Position numbers and translations under genes: made by a program
Virus record (IMG/VR): IMGVR_UViG_3300031952_000002
Span: 1 to 64,000 of that record
DNA from: a virus
Reading direction: 5' to 3' (one strand)
DNA length: 64,000 bases
Shown: one piece after another, positions 9,513 to 17,970 of the stretch
Numbering within the stretch: the stretch's first letter is position 1
Layout: every line of letters begins with the position of its first letter
The notes under the pieces: generated by a model
Database searches by the model: none
What the model saw: only the letters and a program-made list of their open reading frames with translations
What the model was told of the DNA's origin: nothing

Positions 9513-9789
9513 AATATAACCAACCTGGGCTTTTGTATGGTACATAGCAATATTTGTAGTCTTGTATAATAGCACCTTTTGCGGGATATCTCATTTTAGC
9601 GTACACACATGCTTTGTCTTTAAATAGATAGACTGTAACTCCACAATATCCACCTGCATCACATCCACCTATTTCAACTACTTGAGCCATTTGAGGTTCA
9701 TCACATATTTTTTGATCTGATTTTTGGTTAGCAGATTTAAAACATCCAACCAATAAAAAAATACTTAACAGATATATACACTTAAGCAT
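9505..9789 (-). CDS. Small cysteine-rich lipoprotein
   Basis: 94 residues. The N-terminus MLKCIYLLSIFLLVGC is a signal peptide ending in a lipobox (LVGC), so the mature protein should be lipid-anchored in the envelope from Cys16. The mature part holds five further Cys residues in pairs (CDEP, GGCDAGGYCG, ACVY, YCYV), suggesting disulfides. SD AAAGGAT lies 5-6 bases before the ATG. It follows the structured RNA element, which may be its leader. Candidate roles are superinfection exclusion, outer spanin or host-surface modification; none is proven by the sequence. Confidence 0.7.
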   Translation of the reverse strand: MLKCIYLLSIFLLVGCFKSANQKSDQKICDEPQMAQVVEIGGCDAGGYCGVTVYLFKDKACVYAKMRYPAKGAIIQDYKYCYVPYKSPGWLYYE

Positions 9790-9826
9790 ATTTTATCCTT
9801 TTGTTCAATAAAGGTGACCAGTTTTA

Positions 9827-10126
9827 AGTCTTAGTCAGGACTATGTACTTGCCGCACACAAGCGCGTATTACCAATACGCTGGGTCCTGTAGTATTAGGT
9901 CGCGGTAGGACCAGGTTCCACCTTTGACCGTATATTAACAGCCGTTTTAAGGCTATAATATATAAAGTGGCCCGTTTGGTGGAACCATACCGTGCTATCT
10001 TGAGGGGCTTTGACTAGCTACGTTCTGCTTCTCTTTGCTAGGTTTGCGGTAACAACGCTTACCTAAGAGATATAAGGGTGTTTTGTTACTAGGGTTTCAG
10101 CCCTAAACGCACCTCATAGTGGCCCC
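9827..10126 (-). ncRNA. Large structured RNA element (candidate)
   Basis: The 346-bp gap between two minus-strand genes has no supportable ORF but holds many perfect complementary stems, in plus coordinates. They are 9864-9870/9874-9880 (7 bp); 9883-9888/9907-9912 (6 bp); and 9914-9922/9978-9986 (9 bp), which encloses 9931-9937/9956-9962 (7 bp) and 9940-9943/9951-9954 (4 bp). A third domain is closed by 10004-10008/10122-10126 and contains two hairpins: 10030-10035/10065-10070 with 10040-10043/10061-10064 and 10046-10048/10056-10058; and 10077-10080/10110-10113 with 10081-10083/10105-10107 and 10091-10094/10101-10104. Strand is assigned from the operon. It does not match the tmRNA, RNase P or GEMM signatures I know. 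Confidence 0.6.
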
Positions 10127-10135
10127 GATGAACCT

Positions 10136-10381
10136 TTAACCAATTGGAAGCTTTTGACCAGCTTCTTTTTCCATGTTCTTTTTGAGAACATCAAAACGCT
10201 CTTTGCTAAAGTGAGCTATATAGCCAGCGACCGGGAATTCTACCCTAGAATTGTCTTCCAGCATTAAAATCCTCAAACCAGCCAAACCATCACTAGCTTG
10301 ACCAACAAAATCGCCTATAACTTTTTTAAAGACAATAGACTCTTCGCCGTTTACTGGGGTCAGTTTAACTGAATAGATCAT
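10136..10381 (-). CDS. Hypothetical protein
   Basis: 81 residues with a strong SD (AAGGAG, 5-6 bases before ATG). Beta-strand-like N-terminal half, Lys-rich helical C-terminus, no membrane segment or known motif. Second gene of the sigma-28-led operon, downstream of the Fis-type regulator. Confidence 0.55.
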   Translation of the reverse strand: MIYSVKLTPVNGEESIVFKKVIGDFVGQASDGLAGLRILMLEDNSRVEFPVAGYIAHFSKERFDVLKKNMEKEAGQKLPIG

Positions 10382-10469
10382 TGTATCTCCTTGTTACTAT
10401 AGCTTTTTTCATGTTATTAACTTCAAGCTGTTTCAATATTGCCACACTAATATTTTTAGTGCAAGCATT

Positions 10470-10676
10470 TTAATTGTCAATAAGATCTACATCAATATCC
10501 GGCATTTTGTGACTTGTTTGCAAGATCATATAGTTAAGTTCACCGTATTTTTTGAGTTTTCGTTGTAAGGTTCTAAGGCCAATACCTATGTATTTAGCTG
10601 CATGTGTACGATTTCCTTTCATTAGTCGCAATGATTCAAGGATAAAGTCTTTTTCGTTTTGTTCGTATCTGGTCAT
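10470..10676 (-). CDS. Fis-type helix-turn-helix regulator
   Basis: 68 residues. Residues 6-45 (ILESLRLMKGNRTHAAKYIG then IGLRTLQRKLKKYG) are a clear Fis/NtrC-C-terminal HTH_8 helix pair, the module that binds inverted-repeat DNA. The ATG at 10676 is chosen because AAAGGAGC lies 6 bases upstream. A longer frame to 10820 only translates the 33-bp repeats. A sigma-28 type promoter (10708-10734) and the dyad array lie immediately upstream, so autoregulation through the array is plausible. DNA binding is well supported by family; target sites are inferred. Confidence 0.8.
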   Translation of the reverse strand: MTRYEQNEKDFILESLRLMKGNRTHAAKYIGIGLRTLQRKLKKYGELNYMILQTSHKMPDIDVDLIDN

Positions 10677-10707
10677 AAATGCTCCTTTGACGTTAATTAC
10701 ATAAACC

Positions 10708-10734
10708 TTATCGGCTTTTTGGTCAAAAACTTTA
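10708..10734 (-). promoter_or_regulatory. Sigma-28 (FliA/SigD)-type promoter
   Basis: On minus, TAAAGTTT-N11-GCCGATAA matches the consensus at all 16 positions. It lies 31 bases before the Fis-type gene start and directly after the 33-bp repeats. Confidence 0.85.
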
Positions 10735-10737
10735 ATA

Positions 10738-10827
10738 GTACTTTTACGTACCAAAAAAGTATTAAATGTTGTACTTTTACGTACCAAAAAAGTATTAAAT
10801 GTTGTACTTTTACGTACCAAAAAAGTA
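10738..10827. repeat. 33-bp tandem repeats with the shared dyad
   Basis: Units begin at 10738, 10771 and 10804 (third truncated by the terminator). The 33-bp period is close to three helical turns. Two complete dyads AAAGTA-N10-TACTTT span 10756-10777 and 10789-10810 (read on either strand), with half sites at both ends. The array abuts the -35 element of the promoter at 10708-10734, the usual place for upstream activator or repressor sites. The same 22-bp motif occurs in the 41-bp array at 7666. Confidence 0.85.
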
Positions 10828-10852
10828 ACCCCGGTTAAAAAACCAGGGTTAC
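10819..10852 (-). terminator. Rho-independent terminator after the 1523-residue gene
   Basis: On minus, GTAACCC and GGTT pair with AACC and GGGTTAC (one mismatch pair between), followed by six T. It ends transcription from 15449-10878 and insulates the regulator promoter. Confidence 0.85.
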
Positions 10853-10877
10853 AAACAAAGGACTAAAAAATGATAGA

Positions 10878-13800
10878 TCAGGTAGAGGTAGAAATGATCT
10901 GATAGTCTACGCCAACAGCCCACTCAATCGTACTACCCGCCGTCCCAAACACTACAGGTACAATAGTTGTTCCGCCCGATATTTGCAAGGTAGCAGCATA
11001 AACATTACCGTCACCAAAAGTACCAAAGATATTGCTTTGATAGTCTCCGGCAGCTTCTACAAGTAAGGTGCCAGGATTATAAAAGAAAGTACCTTCAAGC
11101 TTAAACGATGCCCCACCTAAAGTACCGTTAGATCTACGGCCAACCAGAGACACGCTGACCCTAGCCGCCTGATTAGCTCCAAGAGTTACACCAGCTCCGT
11201 TGATAGCCCAAGGGGCTGCACCTGAACTAGTATTAGCCCAAGTTTTACGTGACCAGGCGCTGCCCGTATAGTTTGTGTGAGTTTTTAGGTATTCGTAACC
11301 TGTCCATACATCTCTTGGTTTGTTGTCTTCGTTACCAATAACAAAAACCTGGTCGCTATTAGGAGACCTAGGACCAAAAATACCCCCAGGAACTGTGCCA
11401 AGGTTACCGCTACCGTTTATTTCAAGGCTGCCTGTAAGGCTAAGAGCTGCTCCTCCAGTAATGGAATCACCGGCCCTAAAATCCACTGGGGCACCAGGAA
11501 TAGTAACAACAATACGGCCACCATCATAAGCCAGCTGCATAGTAACATTACCTGCTAATTTGCTGACAGCTGATCCATATGCGTTAAGTAAACGGAAACG
11601 AAGCCGAGATTTAGGAGCAAAAGCTCTAAGCAGGGTGATCTTACCTTTTGGTCCACCATAAGTTTCCTCATAGTCTACACTAGCTTGGCGCACCGTGTCA
11701 TTGGTAATAACAAGTAATTCTTCACCGCTAAAAGCTGGCTCAAGACTAGCCTTAAATACGCAAGGGTCTGGAAATTTGATAAAAGAACCTGATTGAATAG
11801 CTGTACGTCTATTTGGCGGCAACACTATAGTAGTGCTAATGGGGATTTCAGGTGATACAAAAGCTGGGTTGCCTGGATTGTTAATGGTCATGCTAGTGGT
11901 GGCACCATTTTGGAACAGCGTAGCTCCAGTAGTGAATGTACCGGCATACACATGAACCAAAACATTAGTGGCACCAAAATTTCCACCAGGCATACTTACT
12001 GGAGTATTTTCAATGGTTTCCGTTACGTTAGCAGTACCATTAAGGACATAAGCGTAGGCGGTTGGATTAACTTGACTACCTGTGTAGATATAAGATCCAG
12101 ACCGGATTGTACCAGCGCCTGTGACTGGAATCAAAACTGGGTACACACTTTCATCATACACTGGGTATGAAATGGCTGTGTTAACCCGAGCTGATTCCCT
12201 GTTCATTTTACGTATACCCAAAGTCAAATTGTCTTGGTTTTGGATAATATAGTTTGTACGCAAATAAGTAATTTGTTGACCTGGCACAACAGCAGTTATT
12301 GGCTCTTTAATAACAGCAGTTAAGCTAGTAAGAGGGTAGTCAATAGTGTATGTATGGAGCACACTAAAACCATCCACAAAAGTCAATTTGTCATTATTTT
12401 GGAAGCCTAATGCTGGTCCAGACAAAAAGGAGATTTCACGGGTTAGGTAGTTAACATTGTTGACGTTTCCGCCAACTGTCAAGACTTCACTGGCACTATA
12501 GTCCCCAGTGGGATCAATAAAGGTATAGTTTGGATTAATAGCAGCTTCAGTGTTAGCACCGGTATAAATCAAAAGGTTGGTTGTACTGTTGTCACTGATG
12601 TTACGAGTTTCACCAACACTAAGCTCTATGCCGCGCACATAAACCTTGCTGTTGCCTGGGCCGCCATCTTGTCGCACACCAATCCAATAAACATCTGTAC
12701 TGGCTGGTACTTCCCAATGAGGCTTAACTGTAACTATTGGGTAATAACCCCTACAATAAACCAAAGCACCCGTAGCTGTTGGTCTTTGTTGTGGTGTTGG
12801 ATTTTGGTTGTTATCTGTAACTAAATTAAATGTATTTGTCAAAATAGGTGTACCTGGAGTACCAGCAATTTTGTACCAATAGTTTTCAGTTTCTTCACTA
12901 AATTTGACGTAGTCACCAGACTGCAACGGAGCACCGGCACCGTCAACTGGTGGAACTGGTCCAATTATTGTGTAACTGTTAAAGGTCTGGTAAGTAGTGT
13001 TGTCACTTACTGGCTGATTTCTGATCAGCTCAACAAACAAAACGTCACCGTTTTCCAAGTAAGCCGTACCAGTAATACCACCCGTATTAAACCTGTTAGC
13101 CAAAGAAGTGCCTGTGGCCGTAGCTGTAGCAGGAATAGTAAAGGTTTTTTCGCCAATAATACCCTTAATCAAAATGTCGCTATCCCATGCAACTGGGCCT
13201 GGGTATGGGTTGTTAGGGAACCGAGCATAAGTCTGATCTGAGCCTGGGTTAATATAACTGCTAGGTGGAGGTACAATAAGGGTAGAGTCAGGTGAAAAAG
13301 TTCTTGTGATTTTAAATATAGTTGGGCTAACATATACCAAAGAAACATCAACATATGTACGTATATACGTACTAATGCTAGGTTCACCATAAATAGTAAA
13401 ATTGATTGGACCTGGGGTTGTAACATAGCCATGTGGGGTAGCTGTAGTTACCGTTATTTCGTAATTAGGTGAACCAGAGTTCACCATTGACACTACTTTG
13501 GACGGGTTAGCTACAGCACTGATCGCTACGATACCATCAACCTGGATTGGGCCATTACCTGCTGGCAGAGCTGGCAGAGTGTCTGGACCTAACACATAAG
13601 AAAAGTTGGCATCATCATAACAAGTAAATATCACATCTGCTAAATTATAGCCGTCAACCGCACAACCGCTTAGTGTGGCTGTAAAGCTATATTCATCATA
13701 ACGAACTAAAGCACCAACACCAACGGTAGCTGTACCTGTTGGTGTAGCGGGTGCAGTATATGTGATTGTAGTGTCTGGATTAACAGTAATACCAATAAAT

Positions 13801-15449
13801 CTACCATTAGGGGCATTAGTGGCGCTTACCAGGCCACTAACAACAATATCGTCACCAGTAATAAATGGGTGTGGACCAATATTAACAGTAATCGAAGCAC
13901 CAGAATAAGACCAGCTGGCCGGTATGAAGTGCGGCATATAAGGATGACTGGGACCTGTGTCTTTTGTAATATAATCTGTGCCGATTATGCTTGGTACACC
14001 TGTTGGTATGAAATTGTTGCTAAACTGGAATACCGTAGAGCTGGTTACATTTTTAACTAAAAACACGCCATTAGGGAGGTTTTCAATAAGGCCGGTGGCT
14101 GAAAGGCCGGTGGTATAAACATAGTCGGCTGGCTGAAGTCCGTGTGGTGCCGAAGTGGTAATAGTAATTAAATTACCAACATAAGACCAAGTAGCCACTG
14201 CTACCGGAACACCGCTACCTAGCGGTTTACGGGCCATGACTGCATTACGGGTAGTTGTAGCAGTTACAACAGTATCATCCAATTGGAATTGAGCTAGATT
14301 TGGTCGCCACAAACGTCTATTAAAGAGGGTTTCATCAAAAACGAAACTACCTTTAGCCATAGAGTTGATAACTAATTGGTACTGGTTAAATGATTGCAAT
14401 ATAGCCGTGTTGCCGGAAGTAACGCCGTAAACGTAACTATCCCCAGGAAGGATAGTTGGATCTGTTTGAACCGATTCATAAGCACCACTGGTAACTGCAT
14501 CGGTTTCGAGGATCAAGTTATAGCTAAGGTTACCGCTACCGGTCATAACTGATCCAGCAGCATCCCACCATACATCTAGTGTATTGGGAGTATTATTTGT
14601 AGCTGTAGTGGTGTACCAATAGTTAGACGCAGTCATTTCTTTGATGCGGGTCATAACCGCATCCATCCAGTCCTTTAAGGTGTTGATACCATTGTCACCG
14701 TATCGGAACGCTAATGGGTCATCGCCAGGAATAGCTGTAGTTGGGTTACTGTTGATGCTTGGGTGAGGGTTAGTCCACTCTCTACGTGGGTTGGTCGGAT
14801 ATTCGGCGTTATCTAATCCACCAAAATTATAGGAATAATATGGATTTGGTACAGTTCCGCCAGTTCCAAGTCGAAACAGTTTGTTTTGGCAAGGTGTGAT
14901 ATATTCTACTGATCCGGTGGTTGATACCCCAACAATGTACAAAGGAAGGTTAGTACTAAATCCAGAAGTATTAATAATATAACGATATTCAAGGATTGCT
15001 CCTATGGGTATTACTCGATTGAATTGAGCTTTCTGAGATTCAGACCAACCGGATGTTTCGTCAGCTGACGAAGGGTCAGTTACCCGAACCAGCTCAAGTG
15101 ACACATAATTAGGTACACCATTTTGGAACGCACCATTAACTTTAGTATTAGAGCTATTAAGGGTATCGGCTGCGGTACCTGCAGGTACAACCAAAATGGT
15201 ACCAGATTGGCTTGCCGTAGAATGAAGGATACAGCTACCAGATACTTCAATTTGAAGGCTATTGGCGTTAATTGCGGCATTAGGAATAGTTATTTCAAAC
15301 CCAGTACACACATATGGCGTTTCAAGTCCAGTAATGACATTACGCAAAACTGAGTCAAAATCGTAGCTTACGCCAGACTCAATAGACCTAAGATGTGGTA
15401 AGTCAATGCGTATGCCAGAGTAACCGGATAGTCGGCGCTTAACAGCCAT
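10878..15449 (-). CDS. Very large baseplate/tail structural protein
   Basis: 1523 residues. The N-terminal ~330 residues appear to be one conserved structural unit (LPHLRSIESGVSYDFDSVLR; later DDPLAFRYGDNGINTLKDWM). The rest is a string of beta domains. Repeats of a PHG module (strand, PHG/PHP, G/D-x-V strand, NG(V/R)F) occur at about residues 435, 525 and 671. The same module is present in the baseplate proteins at 21809 and 26936. It ends at a strong terminator and starts divergently from the plus-strand block. Likely a baseplate wedge or fibre-network component; exact position in the virion unknown. Confidence 0.65.
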   Translation of the reverse strand: MAVKRRLSGYSGIRIDLPHLRSIESGVSYDFDSVLRNVITGLETPYVCTGFEITIPNAAINANSLQIEVSGSCILHSTASQSGTILVVPAGTAADTLNSSNTKVNGAFQNGVPNYVSLELVRVTDPSSADETSGWSESQKAQFNRVIPIGAILEYRYIINTSGFSTNLPLYIVGVSTTGSVEYITPCQNKLFRLGTGGTVPNPYYSYNFGGLDNAEYPTNPRREWTNPHPSINSNPTTAIPGDDPLAFRYGDNGINTLKDWMDAVMTRIKEMTASNYWYTTTATNNTPNTLDVWWDAAGSVMTGSGNLSYNLILETDAVTSGAYESVQTDPTILPGDSYVYGVTSGNTAILQSFNQYQLVINSMAKGSFVFDETLFNRRLWRPNLAQFQLDDTVVTATTTRNAVMARKPLGSGVPVAVATWSYVGNLITITTSAPHGLQPADYVYTTGLSATGLIENLPNGVFLVKNVTSSTVFQFSNNFIPTGVPSIIGTDYITKDTGPSHPYMPHFIPASWSYSGASITVNIGPHPFITGDDIVVSGLVSATNAPNGRFIGITVNPDTTITYTAPATPTGTATVGVGALVRYDEYSFTATLSGCAVDGYNLADVIFTCYDDANFSYVLGPDTLPALPAGNGPIQVDGIVAISAVANPSKVVSMVNSGSPNYEITVTTATPHGYVTTPGPINFTIYGEPSISTYIRTYVDVSLVYVSPTIFKITRTFSPDSTLIVPPPSSYINPGSDQTYARFPNNPYPGPVAWDSDILIKGIIGEKTFTIPATATATGTSLANRFNTGGITGTAYLENGDVLFVELIRNQPVSDNTTYQTFNSYTIIGPVPPVDGAGAPLQSGDYVKFSEETENYWYKIAGTPGTPILTNTFNLVTDNNQNPTPQQRPTATGALVYCRGYYPIVTVKPHWEVPASTDVYWIGVRQDGGPGNSKVYVRGIELSVGETRNISDNSTTNLLIYTGANTEAAINPNYTFIDPTGDYSASEVLTVGGNVNNVNYLTREISFLSGPALGFQNNDKLTFVDGFSVLHTYTIDYPLTSLTAVIKEPITAVVPGQQITYLRTNYIIQNQDNLTLGIRKMNRESARVNTAISYPVYDESVYPVLIPVTGAGTIRSGSYIYTGSQVNPTAYAYVLNGTANVTETIENTPVSMPGGNFGATNVLVHVYAGTFTTGATLFQNGATTSMTINNPGNPAFVSPEIPISTTIVLPPNRRTAIQSGSFIKFPDPCVFKASLEPAFSGEELLVITNDTVRQASVDYEETYGGPKGKITLLRAFAPKSRLRFRLLNAYGSAVSKLAGNVTMQLAYDGGRIVVTIPGAPVDFRAGDSITGGAALSLTGSLEINGSGNLGTVPGGIFGPRSPNSDQVFVIGNEDNKPRDVWTGYEYLKTHTNYTGSAWSRKTWANTSSGAAPWAINGAGVTLGANQAARVSVSLVGRRSNGTLGGASFKLEGTFFYNPGTLLVEAAGDYQSNIFGTFGDGNVYAATLQISGGTTIVPVVFGTAGSTIEWAVGVDYQIISTST

Positions 15450-15548
15450 GGGTAGACCTTTATTTGGAGTTGACTTGGTAGGTAGGATATGGGAGCCTAC
15501 ACAAAGATTAAGTTAACGGGTTATAACCCACAAGTCAAGAGGTTTTTT

Positions 15549-15974
15549 ATGTCATATATGACCAAATTTCTCAAGGATATTGAGAAGTTCAATGAAATGT
15601 ATCGTTTGCCAAACAACACCAAACCAACAAATCTTGGTCCAGAAAGAGCCTATAATTTCAAGAAGATCCTTTGGGAGGAAGTTGAAGAAGGTGAACAACT
15701 AATTATGCATCTAGAAGACCAAGGCTTCGATCTGGACACCCAGGCCGAATTGGCTGACTGGCTAGGTGACATTATCGTTTATTGTGCCAGCGAAGCCCGT
15801 AGGTGGGGCATTCCAATGGACAAAACCTTGAAAATTATTATGGAAAGTAACTTTAGTAAGCTTGACTCGGCTGGTCAGCCAGTGTATGATGATAGAGGCA
15901 AGGTCTTAAAGGGACCTGACTATTTTAAACCCGAGGCTAAGCTAAGCAAAATGCTTAAGCGGCGTAACAAATGA
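15549..15974 (+). CDS. MazG-like nucleotide pyrophosphohydrolase
   Basis: 141 residues. An all-alpha MazG-like NTP pyrophosphatase is suggested by FNEMY near the N-terminus, the metal-binding EEVEEGE (E-E-x-x-E) and the second acidic helix ELADWLGDIIVY (E-x-x-D). The C-terminal NFSKL...GKVLKGPDYFKPE is typical of the phage-encoded subfamily. It hydrolyses NTP or dNTP to NMP and pyrophosphate, which may cleanse pools or lower alarmones. I prefer the ATG at 15549 (AAGAGG six bases upstream) over the in-frame ATG at 15489, which has a weaker site. First gene of the plus block; pairs functionally with ThyX and the RNR. Confidence 0.8.
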   Translation: MSYMTKFLKDIEKFNEMYRLPNNTKPTNLGPERAYNFKKILWEEVEEGEQLIMHLEDQGFDLDTQAELADWLGDIIVYCASEARRWGIPMDKTLKIIMESNFSKLDSAGQPVYDDRGKVLKGPDYFKPEAKLSKMLKRRNK

Positions 15975-15981
15975 GGTGTTT

Positions 15982-16839
15982 ATGTTAAGGTTTTTGTTGA
16001 TGTTTGTGCTTTTTGTGTCTGGTATAGCACAAGCTGAAAAGATTGAGCTAAAAGCTACCAATACTGTTGGTTTTAATGATGTAGTTGAAGAAAAGAGTAT
16101 TACCCTACTTTTAGCTCAAATTAATGAACTTGACTCTAAGTTACCAGAAGGTGAGCCAATTTATTTGGTTATAAATACTCCTGGAGGTGAAATTGTTTGG
16201 GGTTTAGAGTTTATCGAATTCATTAAAAACCAAAAACGGCCTATCCATACAATTACTTTGTTTTCAGCTAGTATGGGTTTCCATATTGTGCAATCTTTGA
16301 ATAAAAGGTATGTGGTTGAATCGGGTATTTTGATGTCTCATCGGGCCAGTGGAGGGTTTCAAGGTCAATTTCCAGGTGAAGCCGATAGTCGAATGAGGCA
16401 CTGGCTTAATCGAACTAAACGTATGGACAAAGAAGCGGCCAAAAGAGCTGGTAAAAGCGACCAGGAATATCGAGAATTGGTCCAAAACGAATACTGGTGT
16501 GAAGGTCAGGGATGTGTTGATGATGGATTTGCTGATGAAACAGCAAAAGTTAGTTGTGATCAAAGCCTTAGCGGATATAAAAGTCAAACAACCAAACAAA
16601 TAGTTTCGGGCCATTTGATTGTATTTAAAGCTTTTTATTCTGCTTGCCCAATTAAAACGGGCTTAGTTGATTGGGACATAACAGTAGATGGACAAAGTAT
16701 AACAAACCCCAAAGTTAATGACGCTGGGACACCAAAGCTAGTCTTTAGTGCCATGGAAACTGTTGCTATCAATAAGTTTATTGAAGAACAAACAGACAAC
16801 CTTAAACGCCGTTTTGAAAACATTAAAGGTCAAAAGTGA
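15982..16839 (+). CDS. Exported ClpP-fold serine protease
   Basis: 285 residues. A signal peptide (residues 1-18, ending SGIAQA) precedes a ClpP/crotonase-fold domain. INTPGGEIVWG resembles the ClpP oxyanion region, SASMG holds the likely nucleophile Ser97, MSHRASGG holds His120, and Asp180/181/185 supplies candidate acids. SppA and NfeD-like ClpP relatives are envelope proteases, whereas most phage ClpP-like proteins are cytoplasmic prohead proteases. The signal peptide and distance from head genes argue against a capsid role. GAGG precedes the ATG at 15982; a GTG at 15976 is possible. C-terminal ~100 residues contain Cys pairs and are unassigned. Confidence 0.75.
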   Translation: MLRFLLMFVLFVSGIAQAEKIELKATNTVGFNDVVEEKSITLLLAQINELDSKLPEGEPIYLVINTPGGEIVWGLEFIEFIKNQKRPIHTITLFSASMGFHIVQSLNKRYVVESGILMSHRASGGFQGQFPGEADSRMRHWLNRTKRMDKEAAKRAGKSDQEYRELVQNEYWCEGQGCVDDGFADETAKVSCDQSLSGYKSQTTKQIVSGHLIVFKAFYSACPIKTGLVDWDITVDGQSITNPKVNDAGTPKLVFSAMETVAINKFIEEQTDNLKRRFENIKGQK

Positions 16840-17306
16840 GTTTTTTTAATCTAAAATTCTTTATAGTTGAACCTCAAAAACAAATAAGAATCCAAGAGAT
16901 ATTGTTTGATCTTGGGTACAAATATAAAGAAGATTTTGACACTATCAGACTGGGTGACAAAGAGTTATATCTTATAACCTTTGATGATGGTTCTATGGTG
17001 TCTAGTGATGACTTAGAAGATGATTATGATCTTACATATAGTCACCACAAAGAGCTTGATCTAAGGTCCCTGATTGTCATGGAAGGACAACACAAAGGAC
17101 TAGGTCAAGCACCTAAAAATGTTACCAATATGGCTATTAATCAAGCACTAAAAGATGCCAAACATTTGTGGCTTTTATTGGATTGTTTAATGGACAATTA
17201 CAAACAGGTTCATCAAACAATTGACTACCACCAGGCTGTTGCACTTCAAATGTATTTATGTAATATGGAAACAATAATACAAAAAACAATAGACCGGACA
17301 GATTAA
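16836..17306 (+). CDS. Hypothetical cytoplasmic protein
   Basis: 156 residues, GTG start overlapping the protease stop (GTGA). Acidic (DDGSMVSSDDLEDDYD), mixed alpha/beta, no signal or membrane segment. No family recognised. Overlaps the next gene by one base, so part of the same translational chain. Confidence 0.6.
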   Translation: MSFFNLKFFIVEPQKQIRIQEILFDLGYKYKEDFDTIRLGDKELYLITFDDGSMVSSDDLEDDYDLTYSHHKELDLRSLIVMEGQHKGLGQAPKNVTNMAINQALKDAKHLWLLLDCLMDNYKQVHQTIDYHQAVALQMYLCNMETIIQKTIDRTD

Positions 17307-17602
17307 TGCATAATGTTGTATGTTTATTATCTTTTTTGTTGTGGTCTTGCGTTACGGATGCAAAAAACACCAAAGATATCAAATGGAAATATGATATAGG
17401 TCAATGTGTTAGATTCGATCCCGCCAAATTCAAAAACTCTGATGGTACTCCTATTCTAATAGTAAACAGAACAAACAAAACTAAGCTTTATTCGGCACAA
17501 ATAGAACACCCCTTAGTGCCAGGAATAACAAGCTTTACAGCTTTAAAGATTCCTTTTGAACAGGACACGATTACTACACCATGTAAAAAAGGTACAAAAT
17601 GA
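17306..17602 (+). CDS. Small exported protein
   Basis: 98 residues with a hydrophobic N-terminus (residues 1-19, WSCVTDA|K) that reads as a signal peptide. Cleavage after Ala19 is likely; a lipobox is doubtful. The mature domain of ~80 residues is basic and beta-rich with two Cys. It overlaps both neighbours, so is translationally coupled to the ClpP-like protease operon, suggesting a shared envelope function. No family recognised. Confidence 0.55.
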   Translation: MHNVVCLLSFLLWSCVTDAKNTKDIKWKYDIGQCVRFDPAKFKNSDGTPILIVNRTNKTKLYSAQIEHPLVPGITSFTALKIPFEQDTITTPCKKGTK

Positions 17603-17856
17603 AAACTTTTTGGTCTAAGTTAAGGAAAATTCTATTCTTTTATTGGATTTTTTGCTATTTAGTGGCTTTAAGTGGTAACAGTTATATGTTTGGCATTAAT
17701 CGCCAACAATGGGACTTAACCGCTTTTAGCTTTATTTGTGTCCAATCTTTAATCCCAAGCATAACTAATATGCTATTTGTTCCTTTGGTTGTTGTTCATG
17801 GACTTACAACTGAACATGCAAGTAAGCCACACCCAGATGAAGGTTTATCTGCATAA
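17599..17856 (+). CDS. Small membrane protein
   Basis: 85 residues, two predicted membrane segments (about 12-28 and 44-68) with a basic N-terminus. SD AAAGG upstream; ATGA overlaps the previous stop. Last gene before the plus-strand terminator at 17873. Could act with the exported proteins before it; holin-like function cannot be excluded. Confidence 0.55.
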   Translation: MKTFWSKLRKILFFYWIFCYLVALSGNSYMFGINRQQWDLTAFSFICVQSLIPSITNMLFVPLVVVHGLTTEHASKPHPDEGLSA

Positions 17857-17872
17857 AACATTGTTTCAAATT

Positions 17873-17909
17873 AAACCCAGCACTTTTTAGTTGCTGGGTT
17901 TTTCTTTTT
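17873..17909 (+). terminator. Rho-independent terminator
   Basis: AAACCCAGCA pairs perfectly with TGCTGGGTTT across a 9-base loop, followed by a T-rich tract. Closes the 15549-17856 operon and immediately precedes a new sigma-28 type promoter. Confidence 0.9.
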
Positions 17910-17913
17910 GCGT

Positions 17914-17940
17914 TAAAGTTTTTCCAGTTTCAACCGATAA
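17914..17940 (+). promoter_or_regulatory. Sigma-28 (FliA/SigD)-type promoter
   Basis: TAAAGTTT-N11-ACCGATAA, 15 of 16 consensus bases with canonical spacing. It lies 30 bases before the ATG at 17971 and is expected to drive the 17971-21306 gene chain. Confidence 0.85.
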
Positions 17941-17970
17941 CGTTTAGGTAAGCAGCAATAAGGGGGATAT

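Noticed and set aside
9790-10135. tmRNA, RNase P RNA, group I or II intron, tRNA cluster
   Set aside because: No tRNA-like acceptor/T-loop, no tag frame, no RNase P core motifs, no intron P/Q/R/S or domain V signal; neighbours are intact genes.
10677-10820. N-terminal extension of the Fis-type protein with repeated LVRKSTTFNTF
   Set aside because: It merely translates the 33-bp repeats and the promoter; the SD and ATG at 10676 are better.
7666-10827. CRISPR array
   Set aside because: Repeats are contiguous without unique spacers, and no cas gene is nearby.
15450-15488. Sigma-70 promoter starting at TTGACT
   Set aside because: No -10 hexamer at 16-18 bases spacing.
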